Part shown: positions 1 through 8,915 of the stretch, one piece after another | Position numbering within the stretch: the stretch's first letter is position 1 | Layout: the number at the start of each line of letters is the position of its first letter | From: Devosia naphthalenivorans | Lineage (GTDB): Bacteria > Pseudomonadota > Alphaproteobacteria > Rhizobiales > Devosiaceae | Assembly (NCBI RefSeq): GCF_003056355.1 | Contig: NZ_PYVW01000001.1 | Coordinates: 496,001-560,000, forward strand | Length of the DNA stretch: 64,000 bases | Direction of reading: 5' to 3' | The notes under the pieces: generated by a model | Told to the model about the DNA's origin: nothing | The model's input: the letters and a program-made list of their open reading frames with translations, nothing else | Databases searched by the model: none | Translations under genes and position numbers: made by a program

Positions 1-526
1 AAGCGCGGGCGATCATCACCCGCTGCTTTTCTCCGCCAGATAGCGTTGCGAAATCGCGGGCGGCGAACCTGGTGAGGTCCATCAGGGCCAATGCCGCCGC
101 GACCTCGCCGAGGTCGGCCTTGCCGAAGCGGCCGAGATGAGGCGTCAGGCCCAGCTCGATGATTTCGGAAACTGTCAGCCCGAAATCGGTCGCTGGCTCC
201 TGCAGCACGGTGGCGATCCGCCGGGCGCAGTCGCGCGGCTTCATTGACCAGATATCCGCGCCATCGAGTGTGACCGTTCCGCCGGTCGGCCGGTGAAAGC
301 GATAGAGGCAGCGCAGCAGCGACGACTTGCCAGCGCCGTTCGGGCCAACCACAGCAAGCATTTCGCCCGGAGCAACGCTGAACGAAATGTCGTGCAACAG
401 CCGTGTCGCGCCCGATGGACCCCAGTTCAGCCTCTCGACCTGGAGGGCGGCCGGACGCGCGGAGCCTTTGACGTGATGGGAGCGATGATCAGCGAGTTGG
501 ACGTGGTTCACCAGGGCGCTCCGCAT
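1..526 (-). CDS. ABC transporter ATP-binding protein, BtuD/FecE type (partial, runs off the left edge)
   Basis: I read this by hand from the reverse strand. The frame from an ATG at 526 stays open to base 1 and contains a Walker A motif (GPNGAGKSS), a Q-loop region and the ABC signature LSGGEKQR, so it is the nucleotide-binding subunit of a FecE/BtuD-class importer (iron-siderophore, haem or cobalamin). The Walker B and H-loop lie outside the window. A cobalamin riboswitch about 110 bases upstream on the same strand makes vitamin B12 or a corrinoid the likely substrate; permease and binding-protein genes would be expected further left. The start is uncertain: no clear Shine-Dalgarno is visible and a GTG five codons downstream is an alternative. 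Confidence 0.85.
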   Translation of the reverse strand, partial: MRSALVNHVQLADHRSHHVKGSARPAALQVERLNWGPSGATRLLHDISFSVAPGEMLAVVGPNGAGKSSLLRCLYRFHRPTGGTVTLDGADIWSMKPRDCARRIATVLQEPATDFGLTVSEIIELGLTPHLGRFGKADLGEVAAALALMDLTRFAARDFATLSGGEKQRVMIARA

Positions 527-633
527 ATGGCGGGCGCATTGCGGGCGGCGTGAGGCACAGCTTTTTGGTATTGTCGTCAAGCGCCATCATCGGTCCCCGC
601 GGCACACCCCGGCCGGGTTGAAAAGAGGGTCGA

Positions 634-820
634 TGGCAGGTCTCCTGACTTGCGGGTCATCGCGCCTTCGAACCTTCCCAGCCTTTCGGCCAGTGGCATC
701 TCGAAGGAGCTATCCGCTCACAGTTGCGGGGGCAGTCACGGTTTTGCGCCCTGATGGGTACGTCGCACCGTGTTCCCTTTTAATCCCCGTTGGCTGACAG
801 CCGCCGAGGAACCTACGACG
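634..820 (-). promoter_or_regulatory. Cobalamin (adenosylcobalamin) riboswitch
   Basis: On the minus strand the element opens with GGTTCC, continues through GGGGATTAAAAGGGAACACGG and the conserved TGCCCCCGCAACTGT core, and ends with the B12-box tail CAGGAGACCTGCC. These are the hallmark blocks of the cobalamin riboswitch in the right order and spacing. It precedes the minus-strand ATPase gene that starts at 526, so it probably represses a corrinoid-uptake operon when adenosylcobalamin is plentiful. Repression could act on translation, because no clear intrinsic terminator was seen between it and the gene. This fits with the B12-dependent metH found at 33.4 kb. Confidence 0.95.
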
Positions 821-1346
821 GCGCCATAGGGCTTGATGAATGGGATGATGTCAATGCCCGGATGTGACGCAGTACGAACCACCAGCTCGGAACGGAGATC
901 GTCTTGCGGGGAGCTACAAGCATGCGGCGGCGGCTGATTGCCGAGTGGTGGCGGGAGTCGCCGATCGCCTGGCGCGTGGAGGGCAAGCGATAGCAGTTCA
1001 ACACGTTGAGCTTCATGTTCGCTCATCAGACCAATGCCATCCGTAAGCGCCATCCGTGGCTCGACGAAGGAGAGGAGGCGACATCCTTGCTATGTGACAG
1101 CACCACCTTCTGCGGGTATATCATTCATTCGCATAATATATATTATGGAACTCGAATGTTTACCAGCAGGACCAAACCCTTGATCGATGATGCTGATGCT
1201 ATGATGACGAAACCGACCCCCTGATCCACATACTCGCCGTTCACTCTACCGTACCTCACTCATCCGCAGCCCGGTGAATGTGCCGCATTGAACCCTGCCT
1301 GGCCGTGCGATAATTTGCGTCAGGCTCACTTGCGCAGAGGCTCTCA
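821..1346. other. 527-base intergenic region with no convincing gene
   Basis: This gap separates the riboswitch-led minus-strand operon from cydA. No open frame here looks like a known protein. A 23-codon plus-strand frame (922-993, GGGGAG eight bases before its ATG, rich in Trp and Arg) is the best small-ORF candidate, but its reading frame stays open upstream to 868, so it may instead be the tail of a decayed gene. An AT-rich palindrome at 1132-1147 stands out against the GC-rich background. The last 100 bases should hold the cydA promoter; I see no convincing FNR-type site. Confidence 0.4.
1132..1147. promoter_or_regulatory. Perfect 16-base AT-rich palindrome, candidate operator
   Basis: CATAATATATATTATG is fully self-complementary and sits in an AT-rich patch about 200 bases upstream of cydA. 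AT-rich palindromes of this kind are typical of ArsR/BigR-type repressor sites, but no regulator gene is next to it, so the assignment is inference from symmetry and position only. Confidence 0.35.
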
Positions 1347-2771
1347 ATGACCTTCGGGATGACTGCTGAGATTCTGGCGCGTATCCAGTTTGCTTTTACG
1401 ATCTCGTTCCACTTCATCTTCCCTGCGTTCTCCATCGGCACGGCGAGTTATCTGGCGGTGCTGAATGCGCTTTGGTTGTGGAAGCGCGATGTCGCCTATC
1501 TCAAGCTCTTCGAATACTGGAAGACCATTTTTGCCATTACCTTTGGCATGGGTGTCGTCTCCGGCATCGTCATGAGCTACCAGTTCGGCACCAACTGGTC
1601 GGTTTTTTCGGACCGGGCTGGTGCGGTGATCGGGCCGCTAATGGGCTATGAGGTGCTCACCGCGTTCTTTCTTGAGGCCGGGTTCCTGGGCATTGCGCTT
1701 TTCGGACGCAAGCGGGTCGGCGACGGGCTTCACATGTTCGCGGTGGCTGCCGTGGCTGTGGGTACGCTGATTTCGGCCACCTGGATCACCTCCGCCAATT
1801 CCTGGATGCACACGCCGGCCGGCTACGGGATTGATGCCAATGGAAATTTTTTCCCTGAGGACTGGTGGGCCATCATCTTCAATCCGTCGTTTCCGTATCG
1901 GATGACCCACACCATATTGGCAGCGTTTCTCACCACTGCCTTTGCGGTGGGCGCGGTCGGCGCCTGGCATCTCCTGCGTGACCGTAGCAACCGGCAGGCG
2001 CAGATCATGTTTTCGATGGCCATGTGGATGGCTGCAATCGTCACGCCGATGCAGATTCTCGTCGGCGACATGCATGGCATAAATACGCTGGAACACCAGC
2101 CCGCCAAGATCGCCGCCATGGAGGGCCACTACGAGACTCATACGGACGGCGCACCCCTGATCATCTTCGGTATTCCGGACGACGAGGCGGAGAAGACCCA
2201 CTTCGCCATTGAGATACCCAAGCTGGGTTCGCTGATCCTCACTCACGAGCTTGATGGGACGGTCCGGGGCCTAAAGGAATGGGCGCGTGAGGATAGGCCT
2301 CCTGCCCTCATTCCGTTCTTCACGTTCCGCATTATGGTGGGGCTGGGCCTATTGATGTTCGCCACCGGATTGTGGTCGCTCTGGGCCCGCTGGAGGCGGA
2401 ACCTGTTCACCAACACCTGGCTCCATCGAGCTGCGCTGGTAATGGGACCTTCGGGCTTTGTGGCGGTCCTGGCGGGTTGGTACACGACCGAAGTCGGGCG
2501 GCAACCCTATACCGTCTACGGATTGATGCGCACGGCGGACAGTCTTTCGCCGGTCGATGCGCCGGCAGTGGGAGCGTCACTCGTCGCCTTCATCATTGTC
2601 TACTTCCTGGTTTTCGGTGCCGGAGTGTTTTACCTCCTCCGCCTGATGCGCCGCGTGCCGGTGATGGAAGAGGATCACGAACTCGACAAGGGCCCGCATC
2701 GCGCCGCCGGCATCACGCCCGGCCCCGCGCAGGAAGAGCCAATCCGGGAGGGACACAGCAGTGGCAATTGA
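1347..2771 (+). CDS. cydA: Cytochrome bd-type ubiquinol oxidase subunit I (CioA/CydA, short Q-loop)
   Basis: This is subunit I of a bd-type quinol oxidase, an integral inner-membrane enzyme that oxidises ubiquinol and reduces oxygen to water with high affinity. The 474-residue protein has multiple membrane segments. Candidate haem ligands are visible: His22 (SFHFIFP), His188 (YRMTHTI) and Met330 (TFRIMV). The conserved GRQP stretch is present. The loop between GDMHG and FRIMV lacks the long insertion of E. coli CydA, which places it in the cyanide-insensitive (Cio) subfamily. AGAGG seven bases upstream supports ATG 1347; an internal Met four codons later is possible. It overlaps cydB by 11 bases. 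Confidence 0.95.
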   Translation: MTFGMTAEILARIQFAFTISFHFIFPAFSIGTASYLAVLNALWLWKRDVAYLKLFEYWKTIFAITFGMGVVSGIVMSYQFGTNWSVFSDRAGAVIGPLMGYEVLTAFFLEAGFLGIALFGRKRVGDGLHMFAVAAVAVGTLISATWITSANSWMHTPAGYGIDANGNFFPEDWWAIIFNPSFPYRMTHTILAAFLTTAFAVGAVGAWHLLRDRSNRQAQIMFSMAMWMAAIVTPMQILVGDMHGINTLEHQPAKIAAMEGHYETHTDGAPLIIFGIPDDEAEKTHFAIEIPKLGSLILTHELDGTVRGLKEWAREDRPPALIPFFTFRIMVGLGLLMFATGLWSLWARWRRNLFTNTWLHRAALVMGPSGFVAVLAGWYTTEVGRQPYTVYGLMRTADSLSPVDAPAVGASLVAFIIVYFLVFGAGVFYLLRLMRRVPVMEEDHELDKGPHRAAGITPGPAQEEPIREGHSSGN

Positions 2772-3765
2772 CCTTCCAACCATCTGGGCCGCCATCATTG
2801 CCTTCGCCGTCCTCGCCTATGTGGTGCTGGATGGGTTCGATCTGGGCGTCGGCATTCTCTTCCCGTTCTTCCCGCAACGGCATGAGCGGGACCTGATGAC
2901 CAACTCCATTGCGCCGGTATGGGACGGCAACGAAACCTGGCTGGTGCTGGGTGGCGGCGGACTTATGGCAGTGTTTCCAGTGGTTTATGCTACCGTCCTG
3001 CCAGCGCTCTACATGCCCATAATCGTCATGCTCCTGGCGCTGATCTTCCGCGGGGTGGCCTTCGAGTTCCGTTGGCGCACGCAGCGCGCCTCCCACTACT
3101 GGGACTATGGCTTCTGGATCGGCTCCACTCTTGCCGGCTTCATGCAGGGTATCGCCCTCGGCGCGCTTGTCGAAGGCATCGAAATTGCCGATCGGCAATA
3201 TGTCGGTGGCTGGTGGGACTGGCTCTCTCCCTTCTCGATCCTGACCGGCGTGGCCGTCGTTATCGGCTACGCTCTGCTGGGCGCCTGCTGGCTCAACCTC
3301 AAGACATTGGGTGACATTCAGCAGCGGGCACGTCGGATTGCCATGATCACGGGCGTGTTGATGCTGGGCCTGATCGGGGCGGTTTCGCTCTGGAGTCCCT
3401 TTATCAACCAGGTCTATTTCGAGCGCTGGTTCAGCTGGCCCACGGCCTTCTTCTCCGCCTTCGTGCCGCTGCTCCTGGCGGTCTGCGCCGTTGCGCTCTG
3501 GCATGGCCTGACCACCGACAAGCACCTCCAGCCGTTCCTTGCAGCATTGGGACTGTTCGTCCTGAGCTTTGTGGGACTGGGCATCAGCTTTTATCCCTAT
3601 ATTGTGCCGGGCAGCCTCACCATCGAGGAAGCGGCGGCGCCGGATTCTTCGCTGATGTTCCTCCTGGTCGGCGCGGCGGTGATGATCCCGACCATCCTTG
3701 CCTATACCGCCTACGCCTATTGGGTTTTCCGGGGCAAGATGGATCCCGAGGAAGGCTACCATTGA
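2761..3765 (+). CDS. cydB: Cytochrome bd-type ubiquinol oxidase subunit II (CioB/CydB)
   Basis: Subunit II of the same oxidase, 334 residues and strongly hydrophobic, with the family's N-terminal VLDGFDLGVGIL and the WDGNETWLVLGGGGL block that lines the quinol oxidase core. It starts at GTG 2761, inside the last codons of cydA, with GGAGGG just upstream, so the two are translationally coupled. Its TGA overlaps the TTG start of the following mini-gene. No cydDC haem/thiol exporter genes follow, which is usual for Cio-type loci. Confidence 0.95.
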   Translation: MAIDLPTIWAAIIAFAVLAYVVLDGFDLGVGILFPFFPQRHERDLMTNSIAPVWDGNETWLVLGGGGLMAVFPVVYATVLPALYMPIIVMLLALIFRGVAFEFRWRTQRASHYWDYGFWIGSTLAGFMQGIALGALVEGIEIADRQYVGGWWDWLSPFSILTGVAVVIGYALLGACWLNLKTLGDIQQRARRIAMITGVLMLGLIGAVSLWSPFINQVYFERWFSWPTAFFSAFVPLLLAVCAVALWHGLTTDKHLQPFLAALGLFVLSFVGLGISFYPYIVPGSLTIEEAAAPDSSLMFLLVGAAVMIPTILAYTAYAYWVFRGKMDPEEGYH

Positions 3766-3878
3766 AGCCGAAGCCCGCGCTTCAGCGTTGGCTTTGGTTC
3801 ATCGCCCTGTGGGTCGGCGGCGTAGCTGCCGTCACCGCTTTGGGGCTGGTTATCCGGCTGTTCCTGGCGCCCTATTGA
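3762..3878 (+). CDS. DUF2474 / CydX-like small membrane protein
   Basis: A 38-codon frame starts with TTG 3762, overlapping the cydB stop (TTGA), and ends at TGA 3876-3878. It encodes one hydrophobic helix flanked by a basic start (LKPKPALQRW) and a short tail ending in APY. The sequence WLWFIALWVGGVAAV matches the pattern of DUF2474 proteins, which are found immediately downstream of cyanide-insensitive cytochrome bd genes and are thought to act like CydX in stabilising the oxidase. Size, position and overlap all fit. The role is inferred from family and context. Confidence 0.8.
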   Translation: MKPKPALQRWLWFIALWVGGVAAVTALGLVIRLFLAPY

Positions 3879-3893
3879 GTTTCTGCTGCGGAC

Positions 3894-5339
3894 TTAGAAC
3901 CCGGCGTTGAAGCGAAGCATGCTTCGGTAAAGCTCGAGATATTGGCCAAGCCGCTCGGCATGATATCCCGCTTTGCTGGGATTTGGCTCGAAGCTGCGGT
4001 CGAACTTCACCAGTTGCTGCACGCTGGCGGACAAGGACGAGCCGATATTTTGCGAACGGCCGGCCAGGATCGCCGCGCCTAGCGCCGCCGATTCCGGTGC
4101 CGCGCAACGGCGCAGCGTTTTGCCAAGAACATCGGCGCGGATCTGGCACCACAGATCCGATGCGGCGCCGCCTCCGCCGATATGGATGACCTCCGGATCG
4201 CACGCGGCGGAGACCTTGAGTGCGTCGAATGCCAGCCGCACCGAATAGGACACGCCTTCGAGAACGGCCAAGGCCATTTCTGGGGCACCAGCACTGGTAT
4301 CGAGCCGGGCGAATACGCCGCGCGAGGCGCTGTCCCAGAATGGCGCCCGCTCACCCTGCAGGTGCGGCAGAAAGAATGGCACTGTACCCGTGGCCGCTGC
4401 GGCAAGCGCTGCGGTGTCGCCGGGCGATTTTCCGAGCACTCCGGCGAACCAGCTCAAGGACGCGCCGCCCGCTTGCGTAGGCGCAGCGTGCATCGAAATG
4501 CCTTCATATGGCGGGAAGACGATGACGCCGGGCGCCGGCACGATCGTGGACGAAACAATGCCGGCAACCTCGCTCGTGCCGCTGAGATACATGGCATCGC
4601 CATTTTCGACCACGCCAACGCCGAACATGCCGCTCCACGCGTCCATGGCGCCCACGATCACGGGCGTTCCGGCGCATGGAAGCCCTGACCGCACTCGCCC
4701 GGCGACTGCCGTGAAGCCGTCCAGCGGCGGCAGTCTTTGCGCCGCGCCCGGCACCAGGTCGAGCAATTCGGTGACATAACCATGGGCATTGACGAGGCCG
4801 ACGGCCGCAACGGGATCGCTGAGCACCGCGCCGGTCAGCTGCAACACGCAATAATCCTTGGGCAGCAGCACATGGGCTGTCTGGCTGTAGAGTTCGGGAT
4901 GAACACGCCGGACATGGGCCATGCGGGACAAGGCATGGCTGGCGTCGATCGGAATCGGCGCGCCGAACCAGGCGGTTTTCTGTTCGGCACTGGTCAGCGC
5001 TTCAAGCGCCGCCGCATCTGATGCAGACCGTCCGTCCTGCCAGGTGATTGCCGGAAGCAGCGGCTTGCCCGCCGCATCGACAAACACGTGCGTATTCACC
5101 TGGCTGCATATGCCGATGGCAGCAAGGCCCGACAGATCGTGCGCATCGGAAAAGCGCCTCAGCGCACCCAATACGCCATCCATCCAGTCCTGCGGGTTCT
5201 GCTCCGCATGGCCGGGCTTGGGCCGGCTGGTCGGGTGTGAATGGGAGAAGCTGTCCAGCCGTGCGCCATTCTCGTCGATCAGCACGGCCTTGGTCGCCGT
5301 GGTTCCCACATCGATGCCGATAAGGGTGATCTTTGCCAC
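3894..5339 (-). CDS. FGGY-family carbohydrate kinase, xylulokinase-like
   Basis: A 481-residue cytosolic sugar kinase of the FGGY family, which transfers phosphate from ATP to a pentulose or related polyol. The N-terminal phosphate-binding GIDVGTTATK, the ITWQDGRS block and a C-terminal GGGGAASDLW loop are present in the expected order, and the length is typical of xylulokinases. It is divergent from the Rbs-type importer at 5.45 kb, which probably delivers its substrate. No pentose isomerase or dehydrogenase is adjacent, so D-xylulose is only the default guess; ribulose or another ketose is possible. Confidence 0.85.
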   Translation of the reverse strand: MAKITLIGIDVGTTATKAVLIDENGARLDSFSHSHPTSRPKPGHAEQNPQDWMDGVLGALRRFSDAHDLSGLAAIGICSQVNTHVFVDAAGKPLLPAITWQDGRSASDAAALEALTSAEQKTAWFGAPIPIDASHALSRMAHVRRVHPELYSQTAHVLLPKDYCVLQLTGAVLSDPVAAVGLVNAHGYVTELLDLVPGAAQRLPPLDGFTAVAGRVRSGLPCAGTPVIVGAMDAWSGMFGVGVVENGDAMYLSGTSEVAGIVSSTIVPAPGVIVFPPYEGISMHAAPTQAGGASLSWFAGVLGKSPGDTAALAAAATGTVPFFLPHLQGERAPFWDSASRGVFARLDTSAGAPEMALAVLEGVSYSVRLAFDALKVSAACDPEVIHIGGGGAASDLWCQIRADVLGKTLRRCAAPESAALGAAILAGRSQNIGSSLSASVQQLVKFDRSFEPNPSKAGYHAERLGQYLELYRSMLRFNAGF

Positions 5340-5454
5340 GCCCCTGCCCCCAAAATCTCTAGCCGATCCTCACCCTCTCCCATATGGTGCCGTGGGGAAA
5401 AAAGAAACTATTGGCAGGCTTTGCACCCGGCCTGTCGCGTGAGGGATGACTTAC

Positions 5455-6396
5455 ATGATGCAGCACAACCGGGCCCTGCGGGCCCTTCTTTCCGGCACCG
5501 CGCTTGTTGCCGCCAGCTTTACCGCGCAAGCTGCCTTGGCGCAGTCCAAGATTGCCGTGATCACGCCCTATCTCGCGCAGCCCGGCACGCAGTTCTATGT
5601 GGAAGCCTTCGAGGCCGCGGCGGAGGGCAAGGACTGGGAGGTGAATGTCATCGACACAGCCGGTGACGTTGCCGCCGTCATCAGCCGCATCGAAGACATG
5701 GTCATCCAGAACGTCGATGCGATTGTCCTCAATGTCGATCCGACCCAGGTGACCGCTGGCTTGCAGGTGGCGGCAGACGCAGGCATTCCAGTTGTCGGCA
5801 TGGATGCCGGCAGCGATCCTCTGCTGGTCACCAACGTGACCTCGAATGGCTATGCCATGGCTGCGGAAACAGCGACCTATGTTGCCGACCGCATCGACGG
5901 CGAAGGTAATGTGGTGATGTTCTTGTTTGAGGCGTTTCCGCCCGTGCAAGTCCGCGGCGTGGTGGCTGAGGCCGTTTTCGGCAATTTCCCCGACATCAAT
6001 ATTCTCGACCGCGTGACGCCCGACGTATCGGACGGCGGTATCGCTGACTCGCGCGCCAAGATGGAAGCGATTCTTGCGGCCAATCCGGAGCCCGGCAGCA
6101 TCAAGGCCGTTTGGGCTGCATGGGATCAGCCGGCACTCGGCGCACTGCAGGCCATCGAAGCCGCCGGTCGCGAGAGTGAAGGCATTGTCATCACCGGCAT
6201 CGACGCCAACCCACAGGCCCGCGAAGCCATCGCTGCCGGCGGCAATTTCGAGGCTACAGTGGCGCAGGATTTCAAGGGCATCGGCACCACTGCCGCCGAT
6301 GTTGTCACGCGCATCCTGGCCGGAGAAGAAATCAAGCAAGGCGTGGTCTATGTGCCCACCCAGCTGATCACCGCCGCCAACGCGGACGAGGAATAA
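5455..6396 (+). CDS. Sugar ABC transporter periplasmic substrate-binding protein (RbsB-type)
   Basis: A periplasmic binding protein of the ribose/galactose class (type I fold). Residues 1 to about 29 form a signal peptide (basic start, hydrophobic run, AALAQ cleavage region); the mature part begins SKIAVITPYLAQPG and contains the DAIVLNVDPTQVTAGLQ segment usual in RbsB homologues. I prefer ATG 5455, with GAGGG nine bases upstream, over ATG 5446, which abuts that site. It leads an operon with an ATPase and a permease and is divergent from the kinase. The ligand is unknown; a pentose or nucleoside-derived sugar would fit the neighbours. Confidence 0.85.
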   Translation: MMQHNRALRALLSGTALVAASFTAQAALAQSKIAVITPYLAQPGTQFYVEAFEAAAEGKDWEVNVIDTAGDVAAVISRIEDMVIQNVDAIVLNVDPTQVTAGLQVAADAGIPVVGMDAGSDPLLVTNVTSNGYAMAAETATYVADRIDGEGNVVMFLFEAFPPVQVRGVVAEAVFGNFPDINILDRVTPDVSDGGIADSRAKMEAILAANPEPGSIKAVWAAWDQPALGALQAIEAAGRESEGIVITGIDANPQAREAIAAGGNFEATVAQDFKGIGTTAADVVTRILAGEEIKQGVVYVPTQLITAANADEE

Positions 6397-6403
6397 ATCT
6401 TTC

Positions 6404-6425
6404 GCCGGCGGGTTTGCCCGCCGGC
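6404..6425 (+). other. Intercistronic stem-loop after the binding-protein gene
   Basis: GCCGGCGGG and CCCGCCGGC form a perfect nine-pair stem with a TTTG loop, eight bases after the binding-protein stop codon. There is no U-tract, so it is more likely an mRNA-stabilising or processing hairpin that raises binding-protein output over the membrane subunits than a terminator. Its position also argues against a TTG start at 6414 for the next gene. Confidence 0.6.
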
Positions 6426-6434
6426 AGGACTATC

Positions 6435-7946
6435 ATGACCTTTCTTTCCCTTAAAAACGTGACCAAGGCCTATGGCAGCGTTCCTGCGCTCCGGGGCGTG
6501 GACCTTTCCGTCGCCGCTGGAGAGATCCACGCGCTCATGGGTGAGAATGGTGCGGGCAAATCCACCCTCATCAAGATACTGGCTGGTGTCGTTGCGCCAG
6601 ATACGGCGGAAATCAGCACCGAAGGCAGGCGCGTCGAGATCGGCAGCCCGCGCCGGGCACACCGGTTGGGCTTCCGCTTCATCCATCAGGAATTCAATGT
6701 GGTTCCGGCGCTTTCCGTCGCCGAGAATATCTTCATGGGCCGCCGCTACCCTATGCGCGGCGGCATGTTTGTGGATTGGCGGAAGCTGAACGAAGCCGCT
6801 CGCGAAACCCTTGAAAAGCTCGGCATTTCCCACATCAACCCGGCCCAGGCTCTTGGCAGCCTGAGCTTGGGTGACCAGATGCTGGTGCGTATTTCGAGCG
6901 CCTTCATCGGCGAGGAAGGGGGCCCTGCCCGCCTCTATGTTCTCGATGAACCGACCGCAGCGCTTACCCGCTCGGAGTCCGAGCGCCTGTTCACCGTATT
7001 GCGGGAGCTTCGGGCCAACGGGGCTTCGGTGCTTTATGTGTCGCATCGGCTCGACGAGGTCATGGACATCTGTGACATGGCAACGGTGATGCGCGACGGC
7101 CGCAGCGTCGATACGGGCCGCATAGCTGATATCACCCACGACGATCTGGTGGCGCTGATGATCGGCCGCCGGGTGGAAGAAGCCTACCCACCGGCGCAGG
7201 CGGTTCCGCGCGATGAAACTGTTCTGTCCGCCAGGGACATTCCCATCCGGGATGGCCAGCCTATTTCCCTGGACGTGCACGCTGGTGAGGTGCTTGGGAT
7301 CGCCGGCATTGCCAATGCCGGACAACGCAATCTCCTGCGTACGATCTTCGGTGATTTGCCGAGCGCCAAGCCGATGATGCTGGGCGGCAAGTCTTACCGC
7401 CCACGCAGTCCGGCGGACGCCTGGCGTGCCGGCATCGGCTACATCCCGCGCGAACGGCGCTCCGAGGGGCTCATCGTCTCGCGGCCGATTTTCGAGAACA
7501 CCACCCTGCCCCATCTGGCGAGCCAAAGCCGCTGGAGAACCATGCTCCGGCCGCGCCGTGAGAAGCAATTGGCGGAAGCGCAAGGCAGACTGGTGCGGCT
7601 CAAGGCCTCAAGCGCCAATCAGCGCGTTCGCGAACTCAGCGGCGGCAATCAGCAAAAGGTGGTCTTTGCCAAGGCGCTCGCCGGCAAGCCGCGCCTCCTG
7701 CTGCTCGATGAGCCGACGCGCGGCGTCGATGTCGGCGCCAAGTTCGACATTTATTCGATCATCCGCGATATGACCGCCCAGGGCATGGCGGTGATCCTGG
7801 TCTCTTCCGATCTGCCCGAACTGCTCGGCATGGCTGACCGCATTGCGGTAATGCGCGATGGCGCCATCGCCGATATCGTTCCCGCCGCCGGTCTCACCGA
7901 AGATCGCCTTCTCAATCTAACTTATGGCCGCGTCGCGGGTAACTGA
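6435..7946 (+). CDS. Sugar ABC transporter ATP-binding protein (RbsA-type, two ABC domains)
   Basis: A duplicated ABC ATPase of the RbsA/MglA family, the energy-coupling subunit of the importer. The first domain has Walker A GENGAGKST and Walker B VLDEPTAALT; the second has a degenerate Walker A (IANAGQRN), signature LSGGNQQK and Walker B LLLLDEPTRGVDVG. This asymmetric arrangement is normal for the family. I start it at ATG 6435 because AGGA lies just upstream and the earlier in-frame TTG lies inside a hairpin. The protein is about 503 residues. Its stop abuts the permease start. Confidence 0.9.
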   Translation: MTFLSLKNVTKAYGSVPALRGVDLSVAAGEIHALMGENGAGKSTLIKILAGVVAPDTAEISTEGRRVEIGSPRRAHRLGFRFIHQEFNVVPALSVAENIFMGRRYPMRGGMFVDWRKLNEAARETLEKLGISHINPAQALGSLSLGDQMLVRISSAFIGEEGGPARLYVLDEPTAALTRSESERLFTVLRELRANGASVLYVSHRLDEVMDICDMATVMRDGRSVDTGRIADITHDDLVALMIGRRVEEAYPPAQAVPRDETVLSARDIPIRDGQPISLDVHAGEVLGIAGIANAGQRNLLRTIFGDLPSAKPMMLGGKSYRPRSPADAWRAGIGYIPRERRSEGLIVSRPIFENTTLPHLASQSRWRTMLRPRREKQLAEAQGRLVRLKASSANQRVRELSGGNQQKVVFAKALAGKPRLLLLDEPTRGVDVGAKFDIYSIIRDMTAQGMAVILVSSDLPELLGMADRIAVMRDGAIADIVPAAGLTEDRLLNLTYGRVAGN

Positions 7947-8915
7947 ATGCTAACACTTCTGCGACGCTACGGCACCCTGATCGGCTTTGCTGCGATCCTG
8001 CTTTTCTTCTGGATCAGCCTGCCTGAAACCTTCATGACAGCCCGTAACTGGCTCAACATTTCCCAGCAGATGTCCATGCTGATCGTCGTCGCCGCCGGCA
8101 TGACCATCGTCATGGTGATGGGCGATTTCGATTTGTCGGTGGGCTCGATGGCGAGCCTGGCGGGCATTGTGGCCGCCGTGCTGCTCACGCTGGATTACCC
8201 CATATGGGTGGCCATTTCGCTGGCTCTCCTGCTGGGGCTGGCTGGCGGCGCGATCAATGGTGCGCTGATCGCCTATGTGGGCATCCTGCCATTTGTGGCA
8301 ACGCTCGCCACCCTCACCATGCTCTCGGGCGCAGCCTTCGTCGTCAGCGGCGGCAAGACGATTTCAGGCCGAGCCATTCCTGAAGAATTCGGCAATTTCG
8401 CGCGCGGCGGCATTCCGTTGGGCGAATGGGGCGGTGTCGCAGTGAGCCTGCCAAACCTGACCGTGGTGGCTCTCGTTGTGGTCGTGCTGGTTTGGGTGCT
8501 GTTGGAACAAACCACGTTCGGGCGGCGCCTCTACGCCATTGGCGGCAATATCGAGGCGGCGCACCTCAGCGGCGTTGCGGTGCGCAAGCTCAAGCTGATC
8601 GCCTTCGCGCTCACCGGCGGCACAGCCGCATTGGCCGGGATCATGTATGCCAGCCGCGTGGCATCCGCGAACCCTACGCAAGGCAGCGGGCTCATGCTGA
8701 ACGCCATTGCGGCGGTGTTCCTGGGCTCGACACTCAGCGAACACGGCGAACCGCGCCTGCTCTATACAATCCTGGGCGTGCTGGTGCTCGGTGTGCTCGA
8801 CAATGGCCTGACCCAGCTGAGCGTCGATAGCTATATCCGGCAGATCCTGGTCGGTGGCATCATCATTCTCGCCGTATCGACCAGTTCGCTGACCAAGGGC
8901 CTGCGCTCACGCTAG
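7947..8915 (+). CDS. Sugar ABC transporter permease (RbsC-type)
   Basis: A 322-residue permease with eight to ten hydrophobic segments and the RbsC-family stretch GMTIVMVMGDFDLSVGSMASLAG, which contains the loop expected to contact the ATPase. The ATG follows the ATPase stop with no gap. The stop overlaps, tail to tail, the end of the minus-strand phosphoribosyltransferase gene. Confidence 0.9.
   Translation: MLTLLRRYGTLIGFAAILLFFWISLPETFMTARNWLNISQQMSMLIVVAAGMTIVMVMGDFDLSVGSMASLAGIVAAVLLTLDYPIWVAISLALLLGLAGGAINGALIAYVGILPFVATLATLTMLSGAAFVVSGGKTISGRAIPEEFGNFARGGIPLGEWGGVAVSLPNLTVVALVVVVLVWVLLEQTTFGRRLYAIGGNIEAAHLSGVAVRKLKLIAFALTGGTAALAGIMYASRVASANPTQGSGLMLNAIAAVFLGSTLSEHGEPRLLYTILGVLVLGVLDNGLTQLSVDSYIRQILVGGIIILAVSTSSLTKGLRSR

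Noticed and set aside
489..590. 33-codon minus-strand frame starting at ATG 590 after the cobalamin riboswitch
   Set aside because: It overlaps the start of the ATPase gene in a different frame, resembles no known protein and has only a weak ribosome site. It could be a leader peptide, but nothing else supports it.
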